From: an uncultured Lachnospiraceae bacterium | GTDB taxonomy: Bacteria > Bacillota > Clostridia > Lachnospirales > Lachnospiraceae | Length of the DNA: 64,000 bases | Assembly: GCA_946405625.1 (NCBI GenBank) | Contig: CAMJHQ010000001.1 | Span: 98,083 to 162,082 of the forward strand | Direction: 5' to 3' | In this document: positions 43,124-52,735 of the stretch, one piece after another | Numbering within the stretch: the stretch's first letter is position 1 | Layout: every line of letters starts with the position of its first letter | Notes under the pieces: generated by a model | What the model was told of the DNA's origin: nothing | What the model saw: only the letters and a program-made list of their open reading frames with translations | Database searches by the model: none | Position numbers and translations under genes: made by a program

Positions 43124-43129
43124 ACCCAT

Positions 43130-43431
43130 TGCTGTGACGTTGATAGCGTTGAAGCGAAAGTTGCTGAAAGTAACCCTATGGCACATTAAGTCGATCACAT
43201 ATAAAATGGTCGACGGGTTAGAACAGGTAATTTCGTGGAGCGAAGGTCAAGTCTAAGATATTTGACGGCAAGTCACTGTACCGATAACCATCTGACAGAA
43301 GTCAGAGATGACGGGTGTTATGGGCGTATATCGCCCTATTTACTTGCAAAGAGCAGGAAACACTCGGGAGAGTTGTACAGTCACCGCTTGTCGTACTCAT
43401 TAAAAAGTGCGAAAAGGAGGAGACTTTTTTT
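43130..43431 (+). promoter_or_regulatory. S10 operon 5' leader, candidate autoregulatory RNA
   Basis: About 300 untranslated bases contain several inverted repeats (for example GTCGAT with GTCGAC near 43190-43215, GGGCG-TATA-CGCCC near 43323). At its end AAAAAGT (43402-43408) pairs with ACTTTTT (43423-43429), leaving the Shine-Dalgarno AGGAGG in the loop just before rpsJ. Ribosomal operon leaders of this kind commonly bind a product of the operon, often L4. No exact Rfam match was tested. Confidence 0.5.
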
Positions 43432-43743
43432 ATGTCTAATCAGGTAATGAGAATCACATTAAAGGCATATGATCATACACTTATTGATCAGGCAGCTAAG
43501 GAAATCGTTGAAGCTGTTAAAGGAACAGGAGCAAAGGTCAGCGGCCCTATTCCGATGCCAACTAAGGTTGAGAAGGTAACAATCCTCAGAGCTGTTCATA
43601 AGTATAAGGATTCAAGAGAGCAGTTCGAGCAGAGAACCCACAAGAGAATTATCGATGTAATCAACCCTAACAAGGCTACAACAGATATTCTTAAGAAGCT
43701 TGATATATCAGCCGGTGTATACCTTGAGATCAAGGCTAAGTAA
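43432..43743 (+). CDS. rpsJ: 30S ribosomal protein S10
   Basis: At 103 residues it has the family length; it begins [20 protein letters not shown] and ends YLEIKAK. S10 sits in the 30S head and, with NusB, takes part in transcription antitermination. The start is ATG 43432, after AGGAGG; a longer frame open to 43315 covers leader RNA. First gene of the S10-spc-alpha cluster. Confidence 0.97.
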   Translation: MSNQVMRITLKAYDHTLIDQAAKEIVEAVKGTGAKVSGPIPMPTKVEKVTILRAVHKYKDSREQFEQRTHKRIIDVINPNKATTDILKKLDISAGVYLEIKAK

Positions 43744-43800
43744 TTCATAAGCTGAATGTTGATTTAAGTTTTAGTTACGTAAGTACCTAATCTTTAGAAT

Positions 43801-43827
43801 GATTATCCATCATGTGCCGGGATAATC
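43801..43827 (+). other. Hairpin between rpsJ and rplC
   Basis: GATTATCC and GGATAATC form an 8-bp stem with an 11-base loop in the 115-base gap. No T-run follows, so it may tune mRNA processing. Confidence 0.5.
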
Positions 43828-43858
43828 CGCTGTAATTATAATTAGGAGGAATTTAACA

Positions 43859-44548
43859 ATGAAGAAAGCAATACTCGCTGAGAAAGTCGGTATGACTCAG
43901 ATCTGGAGCGAAGAGGGACAGCTTATTCCTGTTACTGTTTTAAAGGCAGGCCCTTGCAACGTACTTCAGGTTAAGACAGTAGAGAACGATGGATACGAAG
44001 CAGTTCAGGTAGGCTTCGGTGAAATCAAAGAGAAGATCGTCACAAAGGACGGATCTGGCAAAAAGATTATCAGAAATCCTCACGGTGCTACTAAGGCCGA
44101 GGCAGGACATGCAAAGAAGGCAGGACTTGATACAGTTCCTAAGTTCGTAAGAGAGTTCAGATTTGAGAATTCTGCAGAGTATGTTCCTGGTGAGTCTGTT
44201 ATCAAGGCTGATATCTTCGCTGAAGGAGATAAGGTTGATGTAACAGCTAAGTCAAAGGGTAAGGGATATGCAGGTGGTCTCAAGAGACACGGCCTTCATT
44301 CCGGTCCTTCAGGTCATGGTTCAAAGTATCATCGTCATGCAGGTTCTAACGGATCAGCAACAACTCCGGGCCGCGTTATGAAGGGCAAGAAGATGCCTGG
44401 TCAGATGGGTATGGAGCAGGTTACTGTTCAGAACCTTGAGGTAGTTAAGATAGATGTAGAGAACGACTTAATCTTAGTAAGAGGAGCTGTTCCGGGAGCT
44501 AAGAAGTCACTTGTTTGTATAGCAGAGTCAGTTAAGGCTGGCAAGTAA
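43859..44548 (+). CDS. rplC: 50S ribosomal protein L3
   Basis: The 229-residue protein starts [16 protein letters not shown], the L3 signature, and has the [21 protein letters not shown] core and [11 protein letters not shown] loop reaching to the peptidyl transferase centre. L3 is an early 50S assembly protein. AGGAGG lies ten bases before the ATG. The gene is preceded by a 115-base spacer, the longest gap in the S10 part of the cluster. Confidence 0.97.
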   Translation: MKKAILAEKVGMTQIWSEEGQLIPVTVLKAGPCNVLQVKTVENDGYEAVQVGFGEIKEKIVTKDGSGKKIIRNPHGATKAEAGHAKKAGLDTVPKFVREFRFENSAEYVPGESVIKADIFAEGDKVDVTAKSKGKGYAGGLKRHGLHSGPSGHGSKYHRHAGSNGSATTPGRVMKGKKMPGQMGMEQVTVQNLEVVKIDVENDLILVRGAVPGAKKSLVCIAESVKAGK

Positions 44549-44574
44549 GCTTTACCGGAAGGAGGAAATAAAAA

Positions 44575-45195
44575 ATGGCAACAGTATCCGTTTATAACAC
44601 CGATGGTAAAGAAGTTGAGAAGATTGATTTATCAGATAACATTTTCGGTGTCGAGATAAATGAAACACTCGTTCATAAGGCAGTTGTTACATATCTTGCA
44701 AACAATCGTCAGGGAACACAGAGTGCACTTACACGTTCAGAGGTTAGCGGAGGCGGAAAGAAGCCTTGGAGACAGAAGGGAACAGGTCATGCAAGACAGG
44801 GTTCTATCAGAGCACCTCAGTGGACAGGCGGTGGTGTAGTATTCGCACCAAAGCCAAGAGATTATTCAAAGAAGATGAACAAGCGTGAGAAGCAGATTGC
44901 TCTGTTCTCAGCACTTACATCCAAGGTACAGGATGAGAAGTTCATCGTAGTTGACAGTCTTGATATGGAAGCACCAAAGACAGCAGCATTCGCTAAGGTT
45001 CTTGGAAACCTTAAGGCTGATAAGGCTCTCGTAGTAACAAGCGAGAAGAATGATAATCTGGTTCTTTCAGCAAGAAATATTCCGGATGTAAAGACAGTAC
45101 CTACAAACGCAATTAACGTATACGATATCCTTAAGTATGATTCACTTATCATCACAAAGGATGCCGTTAAAGCTATCGAGGAGGTGTACGCATAA
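44575..45195 (+). CDS. rplD: 50S ribosomal protein L4
   Basis: The 206-residue protein contains the exit-tunnel loop region [19 protein letters not shown] and [12 protein letters not shown]4 is often the autoregulator of S10 operons, which fits the long leader upstream of rpsJ. The stop overlaps the rplW start by one base (TAATG). Confidence 0.97.
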   Translation: MATVSVYNTDGKEVEKIDLSDNIFGVEINETLVHKAVVTYLANNRQGTQSALTRSEVSGGGKKPWRQKGTGHARQGSIRAPQWTGGGVVFAPKPRDYSKKMNKREKQIALFSALTSKVQDEKFIVVDSLDMEAPKTAAFAKVLGNLKADKALVVTSEKNDNLVLSARNIPDVKTVPTNAINVYDILKYDSLIITKDAVKAIEEVYA

Positions 45196-45494
45196 TGGCA
45201 GATCTTAAGTATTATGATATTATCAAGAAGCCTGTTCTTACAGAGAAGAGTATGAACGCTATGGCTGAGAAGAAGTACACATTTCTTGTTCATCCTGATG
45301 CAACAAAGTCTCAGATCAAGGATGCAGTTGAGAAGATGTTCGAAGGAACAAAGGTAGCAAGTGTTAATACCATTAACTACGATGGTAAGAAGAAGAGACG
45401 TGGTATGGTAGTTGGTAAGACAGCAAAGAGCAAGAAGGCATATGTTCAGCTTACAGCTGAGAGCGCTGACATCGAGCTTTTTGAGGGTCTGTAA
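45195..45494 (+). CDS. rplW: 50S ribosomal protein L23
   Basis: The 99-residue protein with [14 protein letters not shown] and [15 protein letters not shown] is L23, which lies at the tunnel exit and is a docking site for trigger factor and the signal recognition particle. It overlaps rplD by one base; GAGGTG before the start lies in rplD. Confidence 0.97.
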   Translation: MADLKYYDIIKKPVLTEKSMNAMAEKKYTFLVHPDATKSQIKDAVEKMFEGTKVASVNTINYDGKKKRRGMVVGKTAKSKKAYVQLTAESADIELFEGL

Positions 45495-45524
45495 ACTGTA
45501 GGTAATTGAAAGGAGACTTTTACA

Positions 45525-46367
45525 ATGGGAATCAAAGTATATAATGCATATACACCTTCGCGTAGAAATATGACAGGTCTTGATTTCTCTGTAATTACAA
45601 CAGATAAGCCTGAGAAGTCACTTCTCGCTAAGAAGAAGAAGACATCAGGTCGTAACAATCAGGGTAAGATCACAGTTAGACATCATGGCGGCGGAAACAG
45701 ACAGAAGTATAGAATTATAGATTTTAAGAGAAATAAGGATGACATTCCTGCAAAGGTTCTGACAATCGAGTACGATCCAAACAGAACAGCTAATATTGCT
45801 CTTATCTGCTATGCAGATGGAACAAAGACATATATCATCGCTGCAGACGGAATCAAGGTTGGTGAGACACTTATGAACGGTGCAAATGCCGAGATTAAGC
45901 CGGGCAACTGCCTTCCGCTTTCAGCTATCCCTGTAGGTACAGAAGTTCACAACGTTGAGCTTGTTCCTGGTAAGGGTGGACAGCTTGTAAGATCTGCTGG
46001 TAACACAGCACAGCTTATGGCTAAGGAAGGAAAGTATGCAACACTTCGTCTTCCTTCAGGCGAGATGAGATATGTTCCTATTGAAGCAAGAGCAACAGTT
46101 GGTGTTGTAGGAAATATCGAGCACGGCCTTGTAAAGATCGGTAAGGCCGGACGTAAGCGTCACATGGGAATTCGTCCTACTGTTCGTGGTTCTGTTATGA
46201 ACCCTAATGACCATCCACACGGTGGTGGTGAGGGTAGAGCACCTATCGGTAGACCAGCTCCTTCAACTCCTTGGGGTAAGCCGGCACTCGGTCTCAAGAC
46301 AAGAAAGAAGAAGAATAAGTCTAACAAGATGATCATACGTAACAGAAACGGAAAGAATTATAAGTAA
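45525..46367 (+). CDS. rplB: 50S ribosomal protein L2
   Basis: The 280-residue protein shows the L2 hallmark [19 protein letters not shown] and, near the C-terminus, [15 protein letters not shown] with the histidine important for peptidyl transfer and subunit joining. AAAGGAGA lies upstream. Confidence 0.97.
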   Translation: MGIKVYNAYTPSRRNMTGLDFSVITTDKPEKSLLAKKKKTSGRNNQGKITVRHHGGGNRQKYRIIDFKRNKDDIPAKVLTIEYDPNRTANIALICYADGTKTYIIAADGIKVGETLMNGANAEIKPGNCLPLSAIPVGTEVHNVELVPGKGGQLVRSAGNTAQLMAKEGKYATLRLPSGEMRYVPIEARATVGVVGNIEHGLVKIGKAGRKRHMGIRPTVRGSVMNPNDHPHGGGEGRAPIGRPAPSTPWGKPALGLKTRKKKNKSNKMIIRNRNGKNYK

Positions 46368-46378
46368 GGAGGAAGATC

Positions 46379-46657
46379 ATGGCTCGTTCATTAAAAAAAG
46401 GACCATTTGCTGACGCAAGCTTATTAAAGAAGGTAGCTGAAATGAACACAAAGGGTGACAATCAGAAGGAAGTTATCAAGACATGGTCACGCCGTTCAAC
46501 AATCTATCCGGAATTCGTCGGTAATACAATAGCAGTATATGATGGCAGAAAGCATGTTCCTGTATATGTTACAGAGGATATGGTAGGCCACAAACTTGGT
46601 GAGTTCGTTGCAACAAGAACTTACAAGGGACATGGCGATGACAGGAAAGGTAAGTAA
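46379..46657 (+). CDS. rpsS: 30S ribosomal protein S19
   Basis: The 92-residue protein [18 protein letters not shown] with [16 protein letters not shown] is S19 of the 30S head, which contacts the A-site region with S13. It follows rplB by 11 bases, with AAGGAGG in the gap. Confidence 0.97.
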   Translation: MARSLKKGPFADASLLKKVAEMNTKGDNQKEVIKTWSRRSTIYPEFVGNTIAVYDGRKHVPVYVTEDMVGHKLGEFVATRTYKGHGDDRKGK

Positions 46658-46672
46658 AAGGAGGACTAGAAA

Positions 46673-47059
46673 ATGTCAAAGGGACATAGATCTCAGGTCA
46701 AGAGACAGAGAAATGAGAATAAAGATACAAGACCTTCGGCTACCATTTCTTACGCCAGGGTTTCAGTTACAAAGGCGTGCTTCGTATTAGACGCCATCAG
46801 AGGTAAGGATGTTAACACAGCTCTTGCTATTCTCCAGTATAACAACAGAGATGCTTCGAGAATTATCTATAAGCTGCTTAATTCAGCTATAGCAAACGCT
46901 GAGAACAATAACGGTCTCAAGGCTGAAAACCTCTATGTTGCAGAGTGCTTTGCAAACAAAGGACCTACAATGAAGAGAATTCATCCAAGAGCTCAGGGTA
47001 GAGCATATAGAATCGAGAAGAGATCAAGCCACATTACAGTTGTGCTTGATGAGAGATAG
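46673..47059 (+). CDS. rplV: 50S ribosomal protein L22
   Basis: The 128-residue protein has the tunnel-lining loop and C-terminal AFANKGPTMKRIHPRAQGRA-like block (here CFANKGPTMKRIHPRAQGRA). Changes in this loop give macrolide resistance in other bacteria; no such change can be judged here. AAAAGGAGG precedes it. Confidence 0.97.
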   Translation: MSKGHRSQVKRQRNENKDTRPSATISYARVSVTKACFVLDAIRGKDVNTALAILQYNNRDASRIIYKLLNSAIANAENNNGLKAENLYVAECFANKGPTMKRIHPRAQGRAYRIEKRSSHITVVLDER

Positions 47060-47068
47060 GAGGTTAGC

Positions 47069-47731
47069 ATGGGACAGAAAGTTAATCCACATGGTTTAAG
47101 AGTCGGTGTCATCAAGGATTGGAACTCAAAGTGGTATGCTGATACCAAGAACGATGAGTTCGCTAATAACCTTGTTGAAGACTACAATATAAGAAAGTAT
47201 CTTAAGAAGAAGCTTTATAATGCAAATGTAGCTAAGGTAAACATCGAGAGAACACCTGATAAGGTTAAGGTTATCGTATTCACAGCTAAGCCTGGTATCA
47301 TCATCGGTAAGGGTGGTGCTGAAATCGAGAAGCTTAAGAAGGATGTTCAGAAGCTTACAGCTAAGAAGCTTTTCATAGACATTAAGGAGATCAAGAAGCC
47401 TGATACAGATGCTCAGCTTGTAGCTGAATCAATCGCTCAGCAGCTTGAGAACCGTATCTCTTTCAGACGTGCAATGAAGTCATGCATGGGAAGAGCAATG
47501 AAGGGTGGAGTTCTTGGTATCAAGACAAGCGTATCCGGTCGTCTCGGCGGTGCTGATATGGCTCGTAAGGAGACATACAGCGAGGGTACAATTCCTCTTC
47601 AGACACTTCGTGCTAACATTGATTACGGATTTGCAGAAGCAGATACAACATACGGCAAGGTTGGCGTAAAGACATGGATTTACCATGGTGAAGTACTTCC
47701 TAACAAGGGAAAAAAGGAAGGAGATAAATAA
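47069..47731 (+). CDS. rpsC: 30S ribosomal protein S3
   Basis: The 220-residue protein has the KH domain motif [13 protein letters not shown] and the conserved [21 protein letters not shown]3 lines the mRNA entry channel with S4 and S5 and shows helicase activity there. GGAGG lies four to nine bases before the ATG. Confidence 0.97.
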   Translation: MGQKVNPHGLRVGVIKDWNSKWYADTKNDEFANNLVEDYNIRKYLKKKLYNANVAKVNIERTPDKVKVIVFTAKPGIIIGKGGAEIEKLKKDVQKLTAKKLFIDIKEIKKPDTDAQLVAESIAQQLENRISFRRAMKSCMGRAMKGGVLGIKTSVSGRLGGADMARKETYSEGTIPLQTLRANIDYGFAEADTTYGKVGVKTWIYHGEVLPNKGKKEGDK

Positions 47732-47733
47732 TT

Positions 47734-48159
47734 ATGTTAATGCCAAAGAGAACAAAATTTCGTAAGCAGCAGCGTGGTTCAATGAAGGGTGTTGCCACAA
47801 AAGGTAACAAACTTGCACATGGCGATTTCGGTATTGTCGCTATGGAGCCTGCTTGGATAAGATCAAATCAGATAGAGGCAGCACGTATTGCCATCAACCG
47901 TCACTTCAGACGTGAAGGTAAGGTATGGATCAATATCTTCCCTGATAAGCCTGTAACAACAAAGCCTATCGGTGTACGTATGGGATCCGGAAAAGGTTCT
48001 GTAGAGTACTGGGTAGCAGTAGTTAAGCCGGGCAGAGTGCTCTTCGAAGTAGCAAATGTAACAGAGGAGAAAGCTCGCGAGGCTCTTCGTCTTGCGACTC
48101 ATAAGCTTCCGCTTAAGTGTAAAGTTGTTAGCAAAGCGGATCTGGAAGGAGGTAAGTAA
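47734..48159 (+). CDS. rplP: 50S ribosomal protein L16
   Basis: The 141-residue protein begins [16 protein letters not shown], the usual Firmicutes form, and has RRGKxWIRIFPD-like [15 protein letters not shown]16 positions the A-site tRNA. It starts two bases after the rpsC stop. Confidence 0.97.
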   Translation: MLMPKRTKFRKQQRGSMKGVATKGNKLAHGDFGIVAMEPAWIRSNQIEAARIAINRHFRREGKVWINIFPDKPVTTKPIGVRMGSGKGSVEYWVAVVKPGRVLFEVANVTEEKAREALRLATHKLPLKCKVVSKADLEGGK

Positions 48160-48162
48160 GCA

Positions 48163-48366
48163 GTGAAAACTAAGGAATTTTTAGATGATCTTAAGGCAAA
48201 ATCTGTTGAGGAGCTCAGCACAGATCTTGTAACTGCTAAGAAGGAACTCTTCAACCTCAAATTTCAGAATGCTACTAACCAGCTTGAAAACACAAGTCGT
48301 ATCAAGGAAGTTAGAAGAAATATAGCAAGAATACAGACACTCATTGCTGAGAAGTCTAACGCTTAA
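48163..48366 (+). CDS. rpmC: 50S ribosomal protein L29
   Basis: The 67-residue helical hairpin protein ([32 protein letters not shown]) is L29, next to L23 at the tunnel exit. It begins with GTG, three bases after the rplP stop, with GGAGG inside rplP. Confidence 0.96.
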   Translation: MKTKEFLDDLKAKSVEELSTDLVTAKKELFNLKFQNATNQLENTSRIKEVRRNIARIQTLIAEKSNA

Positions 48367-48383
48367 GGGGAGGAGAAAAGATA

Positions 48384-48638
48384 ATGGAAAGAAATCTTCG
48401 TAAGACACGTATCGGTCTTGTAACAAGCGACAAGATGGACAAGACAATCGTGGTTTCAATCGTAGATAACGTAAAGCATCCGCTTTATGGAAAAATCGTA
48501 AAGAGAACCTACAAGCTTAAGGCTCATGATGAGAACAATGAGTGTAAGGTTGGAGATAGAGTTAAGGTTATGGAGACAAGACCACTCTCTAAGGATAAGA
48601 GATGGAGACTTGTTGAGATTATAGAGAGAGCTAAGTAA
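48384..48638 (+). CDS. rpsQ: 30S ribosomal protein S17
   Basis: The 84-residue OB-fold protein ([42 protein letters not shown], read in two parts) is S17, a primary 16S rRNA binder in the 30S body. GGGGAGGAG precedes it. Confidence 0.97.
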   Translation: MERNLRKTRIGLVTSDKMDKTIVVSIVDNVKHPLYGKIVKRTYKLKAHDENNECKVGDRVKVMETRPLSKDKRWRLVEIIERAK

Positions 48639-48651
48639 GGAGGCAAAAGAG

Positions 48652-49020
48652 ATGATACAGCAGGAAAGTAGACTCAGAGTTGCCGACAATACAGGTGCTA
48701 AGGAGCTTCTTTGCATCAGAGTACTTGGTGGCTCTACAAGAAGATATGCCAACATCGGTGACATCATCGTTGCTACTGTTAAGGATGCAACTCCTGGTGG
48801 AGTAGTTAAGAAGGGTGATGTAGTTAAGGCCGTTGTAGTTCGTACAAAGCACGGCGCTCATCGTAAGGATGGATCTTACATCAAGTTTGATGAGAATGCC
48901 GCAGTTATCATCAAGGATGATATGAATCCTAGAGGAACTCGTATATTTGGACCGGTTGCAAGAGAGCTTAGAGATAAGAAGTTCATGAAGATTATCTCAC
49001 TTGCACCTGAAGTACTGTAA
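48652..49020 (+). CDS. rplN: 50S ribosomal protein L14
   Basis: The 122-residue protein [20 protein letters not shown] with FGPVARELR is L14, which forms part of an intersubunit bridge and binds the silencing factor RsfS. First gene of the spc part; no promoter is visible between rpsQ and rplN. Confidence 0.97.
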   Translation: MIQQESRLRVADNTGAKELLCIRVLGGSTRRYANIGDIIVATVKDATPGGVVKKGDVVKAVVVRTKHGAHRKDGSYIKFDENAAVIIKDDMNPRGTRIFGPVARELRDKKFMKIISLAPEVL

Positions 49021-49032
49021 GGAGGTAGAATC

Positions 49033-49350
49033 GTGGCAACTTCTAAGATAAAGAAGGGTGACCTTGTAAAGGTTATCGCCGGCAAGGATAAGGATAAGGA
49101 AGGAAAGGTCCTTTCAGTTGACGTTAAGAATCATAAGGTTCTTGTAGAAGGCGTTAACAAGGTATTCAAGCATGCTAAGCCAAGCATGGCTAATCAGCAG
49201 GGCGGTATCATTGAGAAGGAAGCACCAATCGATATTTCAAACGTTATGTACCTCTACAAGGGTGCAACAGTCAGAGTAGGCTTCCAGGGCGAAGGCAAAG
49301 ATAAGAAGAGAGTAGCTAAGGTCAATGGAAAGACCGAAGTTATTGATTAA
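49033..49350 (+). CDS. rplX: 50S ribosomal protein L24
   Basis: The 105-residue protein has the KOW motif near its start ([19 protein letters not shown]) and [16 protein letters not shown]24 starts 50S assembly. The start codon is GTG with GGAGG nine bases upstream. Confidence 0.97.
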   Translation: MATSKIKKGDLVKVIAGKDKDKEGKVLSVDVKNHKVLVEGVNKVFKHAKPSMANQQGGIIEKEAPIDISNVMYLYKGATVRVGFQGEGKDKKRVAKVNGKTEVID

Positions 49351-49370
49351 TCGGAAGGAGGCTGAATACT

Positions 49371-49910
49371 TTGAGTAGATTAAAAGATTTTTATAAAGAT
49401 ACAGTAATGTCAGCTATGACAGAGAAGTTCGGTTATAAGAACGTAATGCAGGTTCCGAAGATCGAGAAGATCGTCATCAACATGGGTGTTGGTGAAGCTA
49501 AGGAGAACGCAAAGGTTCTCGAGTCAGCAGTTAAGGACCTCACAACTATCGCTGGACAGAAGCCTGTTATAACAAAGGCTAAGAAGTCAGTTGCTAACTT
49601 CAAGCTCAGAGAGGGCATGTCAATCGGATGTAAGGTTACACTTCGTGGTGAGAAGATGTATGAGTTTGCAGACAGACTCATCAATCTTGCACTTCCGAGA
49701 GTACGTGACTTCCGTGGTGTAAGTGCTAATTCCTTCGATGGAAGAGGAAACTATGCACTTGGTATCAAAGAGCAGATCATCTTCCCTGAGATCGAGTATG
49801 ATAAGGTCGATAAGGTAAGAGGCATGGATATCATTTTCGTAACAACGGCTAAGACTGATGAGGAAGCTCGTGAGCTTCTCAGACTCTTCGGTATGCCGTT
49901 CCAGAAGTAA
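49371..49910 (+). CDS. rplE: 50S ribosomal protein L5
   Basis: The 179-residue protein with [16 protein letters not shown] and [20 protein letters not shown] is L5, which binds 5S rRNA and contacts P-site tRNA. It begins with TTG; AAGGAGG lies 11 bases upstream. It is the only TTG start in the ribosomal cluster. Confidence 0.96.
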   Translation: MSRLKDFYKDTVMSAMTEKFGYKNVMQVPKIEKIVINMGVGEAKENAKVLESAVKDLTTIAGQKPVITKAKKSVANFKLREGMSIGCKVTLRGEKMYEFADRLINLALPRVRDFRGVSANSFDGRGNYALGIKEQIIFPEIEYDKVDKVRGMDIIFVTTAKTDEEARELLRLFGMPFQK

Positions 49911-49924
49911 GGAGGACATGTAAA

Positions 49925-50110
49925 ATGGCAAAGACTTCTATGAAGGTTAAGCAGCAGAGAAAGCAGAAGTTCTCTACAAGAGAATATACACGTTGCAAGA
50001 TCTGCGGAAGACCACATGCATATTTAAGAAAATACGGAATCTGCAGAGTTTGCTTCAGAGAGCTTGCATACAAAGGTGAGATTCCAGGCGTTAAAAAGTC
50101 CAGCTGGTAG
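49925..50110 (+). CDS. rpsZ: 30S ribosomal protein S14, zinc type
   Basis: The 61-residue form with two CxxC pairs ([21 protein letters not shown]) is the zinc-binding S14 typical of Firmicutes; zinc-free paralogues are used in zinc shortage in some species. GGAGG precedes the ATG. Confidence 0.97.
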   Translation: MAKTSMKVKQQRKQKFSTREYTRCKICGRPHAYLRKYGICRVCFRELAYKGEIPGVKKSSW

Positions 50111-50128
50111 AATAGAGGAGGAACTAAA

Positions 50129-50530
50129 ATGTCAATAAGCGATCCAATTGCAGATATGCTTACAAGAATCCGTAATGCAAATACTGCAAAGCATGATACA
50201 GTAGATATACCTGCATCTAAGATGAAGCAGGCGATTGCAGATATTCTTCTCAGTGAAGGATATATCAGTGCCGTTGAAGTACTTACAGATGAGAAGTTCC
50301 CTGTTATGAGAATTACTCTTAAGTACGGCAAGGATAAGAGTGAGAAGGTTATCAATGGCATCAAGAGAATTTCCAAGCCGGGACTTCGTATATATGCTGA
50401 CGCACAGAATCTTCCAAAGGTTCTTGGCGGAATGGGAACTGCAATCATTTCAACAAACAAGGGCGTTATCACAGACAAGGAAGCTCGTAAGCTTAATGTC
50501 GGTGGAGAAGTGCTCTGTTACGTATGGTAA
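50129..50530 (+). CDS. rpsH: 30S ribosomal protein S8
   Basis: The 133-residue protein begins [18 protein letters not shown] and ends [10 protein letters not shown]8 binds 16S helix 21; in E. coli it also represses the spc operon through its mRNA. The 100-base gap after it holds a hairpin. Confidence 0.97.
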   Translation: MSISDPIADMLTRIRNANTAKHDTVDIPASKMKQAIADILLSEGYISAVEVLTDEKFPVMRITLKYGKDKSEKVINGIKRISKPGLRIYADAQNLPKVLGGMGTAIISTNKGVITDKEARKLNVGGEVLCYVW

Positions 50531-50553
50531 AATCCGTATAGAGATTTTTACGT

Positions 50554-50594
50554 CGTAGGGATTTCCGGAGCGAAGCGAAGGAGGGTTCCCTACG
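50554..50594 (+). other. Hairpin between rpsH and rplF
   Basis: CGTAGGGA pairs with TCCCTACG, enclosing GGAGCGAAGCGAAGGAG. No T-run follows. It is the only large interruption of the spc part and may be a mobile palindromic repeat or a processing site. Confidence 0.6.
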
Positions 50595-50630
50595 CATGTA
50601 TATATATTATAATTTAGGAGGAAAGGCGAA

Positions 50631-51170
50631 ATGTCACGTATCGGTAGAATGCCTATCGCTGTACCTGCAGGCGTTACTGTAGATATAGCAGAAAATAATA
50701 AGGTGACTGTCAAGGGACCAAAGGGAACACTCGAGAGAGCACTTGCACCTGAAATGGAAATCACCCTTGAAGGAAATGAAGTAACAGTAAAGAGACCTAA
50801 TGATCTTAAGAGAAACAGAGCACTTCACGGTCTTACAAGAACACTCATCAACAACATGGTTGTAGGTGTTACAGACGGATACAAGAAGACTCTTGAGGTT
50901 AACGGTGTTGGTTATAGAGCTCAGAAGCAGGGTAAGAAGCTTGTTCTCTCTCTCGGATATTCACATCCGGTTGAGATGGAGGATCCTGAGGGACTTACTA
51001 CAACTGTTGAGGATAACAAGATAATCGTTGAAGGTATTGACAAGGAAAAGGTTGGTCAGTACGCAGCTGAGATCAGAGCTAAGAGAGCTCCGGAGCCATA
51101 TAAGGGCAAGGGTATCAAGTACGATTATGAAGTTATCAGACGTAAGGTCGGTAAGACAGGTAAGAAGTAA
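50631..51170 (+). CDS. rplF: 50S ribosomal protein L6
   Basis: The 179-residue protein [20 protein letters not shown] with [16 protein letters not shown] is L6, near the sarcin-ricin loop where elongation factors bind. AGGAGGAAA precedes it after the 100-base hairpin-containing spacer. Confidence 0.97.
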   Translation: MSRIGRMPIAVPAGVTVDIAENNKVTVKGPKGTLERALAPEMEITLEGNEVTVKRPNDLKRNRALHGLTRTLINNMVVGVTDGYKKTLEVNGVGYRAQKQGKKLVLSLGYSHPVEMEDPEGLTTTVEDNKIIVEGIDKEKVGQYAAEIRAKRAPEPYKGKGIKYDYEVIRRKVGKTGKK

Positions 51171-51188
51171 GGGAAGGAGAGAGTTAGC

Positions 51189-51557
51189 ATGATTAACAAG
51201 GAATCAAAAAGCGTTATTCGCAAAAAGAAGCATTTAAAGATTCGTAACCGTTTCAGCGGAACTGCTGAGAGACCAAGACTTGCAGTTTTCAGAAGCAACA
51301 ATCATATGTATGCTCAGGTTATCGATGACACAGTAGGCAAGACTCTCGTTAGCGCTTCTACTGTTGAAAAGAAGGTAGCTTCCGAATTAGAGAAGACAAA
51401 CAATGTTGATGCTGCAGCTTACCTTGGAAAGGTAATTGCTGAGAGAGCTAAGGCAGCAGGCATTGAAGAAGTTGTATTTGACAGAGGCGGTTTTATCTAC
51501 ACAGGTAAGATCAAGGCACTTGCAGATGCTGCAAGAGAAGCCGGCCTGGTATTCTAA
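51189..51557 (+). CDS. rplR: 50S ribosomal protein L18
   Basis: The 122-residue protein ([39 protein letters not shown]) is L18, a 5S rRNA binder with a basic N-terminal tail. GGAAGGAGA lies upstream. Confidence 0.97.
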   Translation: MINKESKSVIRKKKHLKIRNRFSGTAERPRLAVFRSNNHMYAQVIDDTVGKTLVSASTVEKKVASELEKTNNVDAAAYLGKVIAERAKAAGIEEVVFDRGGFIYTGKIKALADAAREAGLVF

Positions 51558-51575
51558 TAAGGGAGGAGATCGTAA

Positions 51576-52088
51576 ATGAAGCATACAAAAGTAGACGCAA
51601 GCGCACTTGGCGAACTTTTTGACAACGTTGTTGCTATCAAGCGTGTCACAAAGGTTGTTAAGGGTGGTCGTAATATGAGATTCTCAGCACTTATCGTAGT
51701 TGGTGATCGTAACGGTCATGTAGGTGCTGGTGTTGGTAAGGCTGCAGAAATTCCTGAAGCTATTCGTAAGGCTAAGGAAGATGCTATCAAGAAGCTTATC
51801 GAAGTACCTATTAACGAGAACGGAAGTATCCCTTATGGATTTACAGGTGAGTTCGGAAGTGCAAGAGTTCTTCTGAAGTCAGCTCCTGAAGGTACAGGTA
51901 TTATCGCCGGTGGTCCTGCACGTAGCGTGCTTGATCTTGCCGGATACAAGAACATCCGTACAAAGTCACTCGGTTCAAACAACAAGCAGAACGTAGTTCT
52001 TGCTACACTTGCCGGTCTTGCAAGCATTCAGGATCCAGCTGAAATTGCAAAGAAGAGAGGCAAGACTGTTGCCGAGATTCTCAAATAG
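51576..52088 (+). CDS. rpsE: 30S ribosomal protein S5
   Basis: The 170-residue protein has the double-stranded-RNA-binding start [20 protein letters not shown] and [19 protein letters not shown]5 guards translational accuracy and lines the mRNA entry. GGGAGGAGA precedes it. Confidence 0.97.
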   Translation: MKHTKVDASALGELFDNVVAIKRVTKVVKGGRNMRFSALIVVGDRNGHVGAGVGKAAEIPEAIRKAKEDAIKKLIEVPINENGSIPYGFTGEFGSARVLLKSAPEGTGIIAGGPARSVLDLAGYKNIRTKSLGSNNKQNVVLATLAGLASIQDPAEIAKKRGKTVAEILK

Positions 52089-52099
52089 GAGGCGATGAA

Positions 52100-52279
52100 A
52101 TGGCAGATACAATTAAGGTAACACTCGTAAAATCACCTATCAGTGCAGTACCAAAGCACAGAAGAACTGTTGAAGCACTTGGACTTACAAAGATGCACAA
52201 GACAGTAGAGCTTCCTAACAATGCTGCAACTAAGGGTATGATTGCTCAGGTTAGTTATATGGTAAAGGTTGAGGAGTAA
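52100..52279 (+). CDS. rpmD: 50S ribosomal protein L30
   Basis: This 59-residue gene is short but clear: [20 protein letters not shown], then [18 protein letters not shown] and [13 protein letters not shown], the complete L30 pattern. It follows rpsE by 11 bases with AGGAGG in the gap and precedes rplO by 14. Confidence 0.97.
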   Translation: MADTIKVTLVKSPISAVPKHRRTVEALGLTKMHKTVELPNNAATKGMIAQVSYMVKVEE

Positions 52280-52293
52280 GGAGGACTATAAAG

Positions 52294-52734
52294 ATGGATT
52301 TATCTACATTAAAGCCGGCTGATGGTTCTGTGACACGTGATGATTTCAGACGTGGTCGTGGACACGGTTCAGGTAACGGCAAGACTGCAGGTAAGGGACA
52401 TAAGGGTCAGAAGGCTCGTTCAGGTGCTCCGAGACCTGGTTTCGAAGGTGGTCAGATGCCACTCTTCAGACGTATTCCTAAGCGTGGTTTCAAGTGCAGA
52501 AACACAAAGGAAATCGTTGCAATTAACGTATCAGAGCTTAACCGCTTCGATGATGGTGCAACTGTAACAACAGCTTCACTTATCGAAGAAGGTATAGTTA
52601 AGAACCCAAGAGATGGTGTAAAGATTTTAGGAAATGGAGAGCTTACAAAGAAGCTTACTGTTCAGGTAAGTGCAGCAAGCGCTAGCGCAGTAGAGAAGAT
52701 CGAAGCAGCAGGCGGAAAATTCGAGGTGATCTAA
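52294..52734 (+). CDS. rplO: 50S ribosomal protein L15
   Basis: The 146-residue protein has the Gly/Lys/Arg-rich extension [20 protein letters not shown] and [19 protein letters not shown]15 is a late 50S assembly protein. One base separates it from secY. Confidence 0.97.
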   Translation: MDLSTLKPADGSVTRDDFRRGRGHGSGNGKTAGKGHKGQKARSGAPRPGFEGGQMPLFRRIPKRGFKCRNTKEIVAINVSELNRFDDGATVTTASLIEEGIVKNPRDGVKILGNGELTKKLTVQVSAASASAVEKIEAAGGKFEVI

Positions 52735-52735
52735 T

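Noticed and set aside
43315..43431. N-terminal extension of rpsJ by 39 codons
   Set aside because: S10 has a well-defined length starting at 43432 after AGGAGG; the upstream part is leader RNA.
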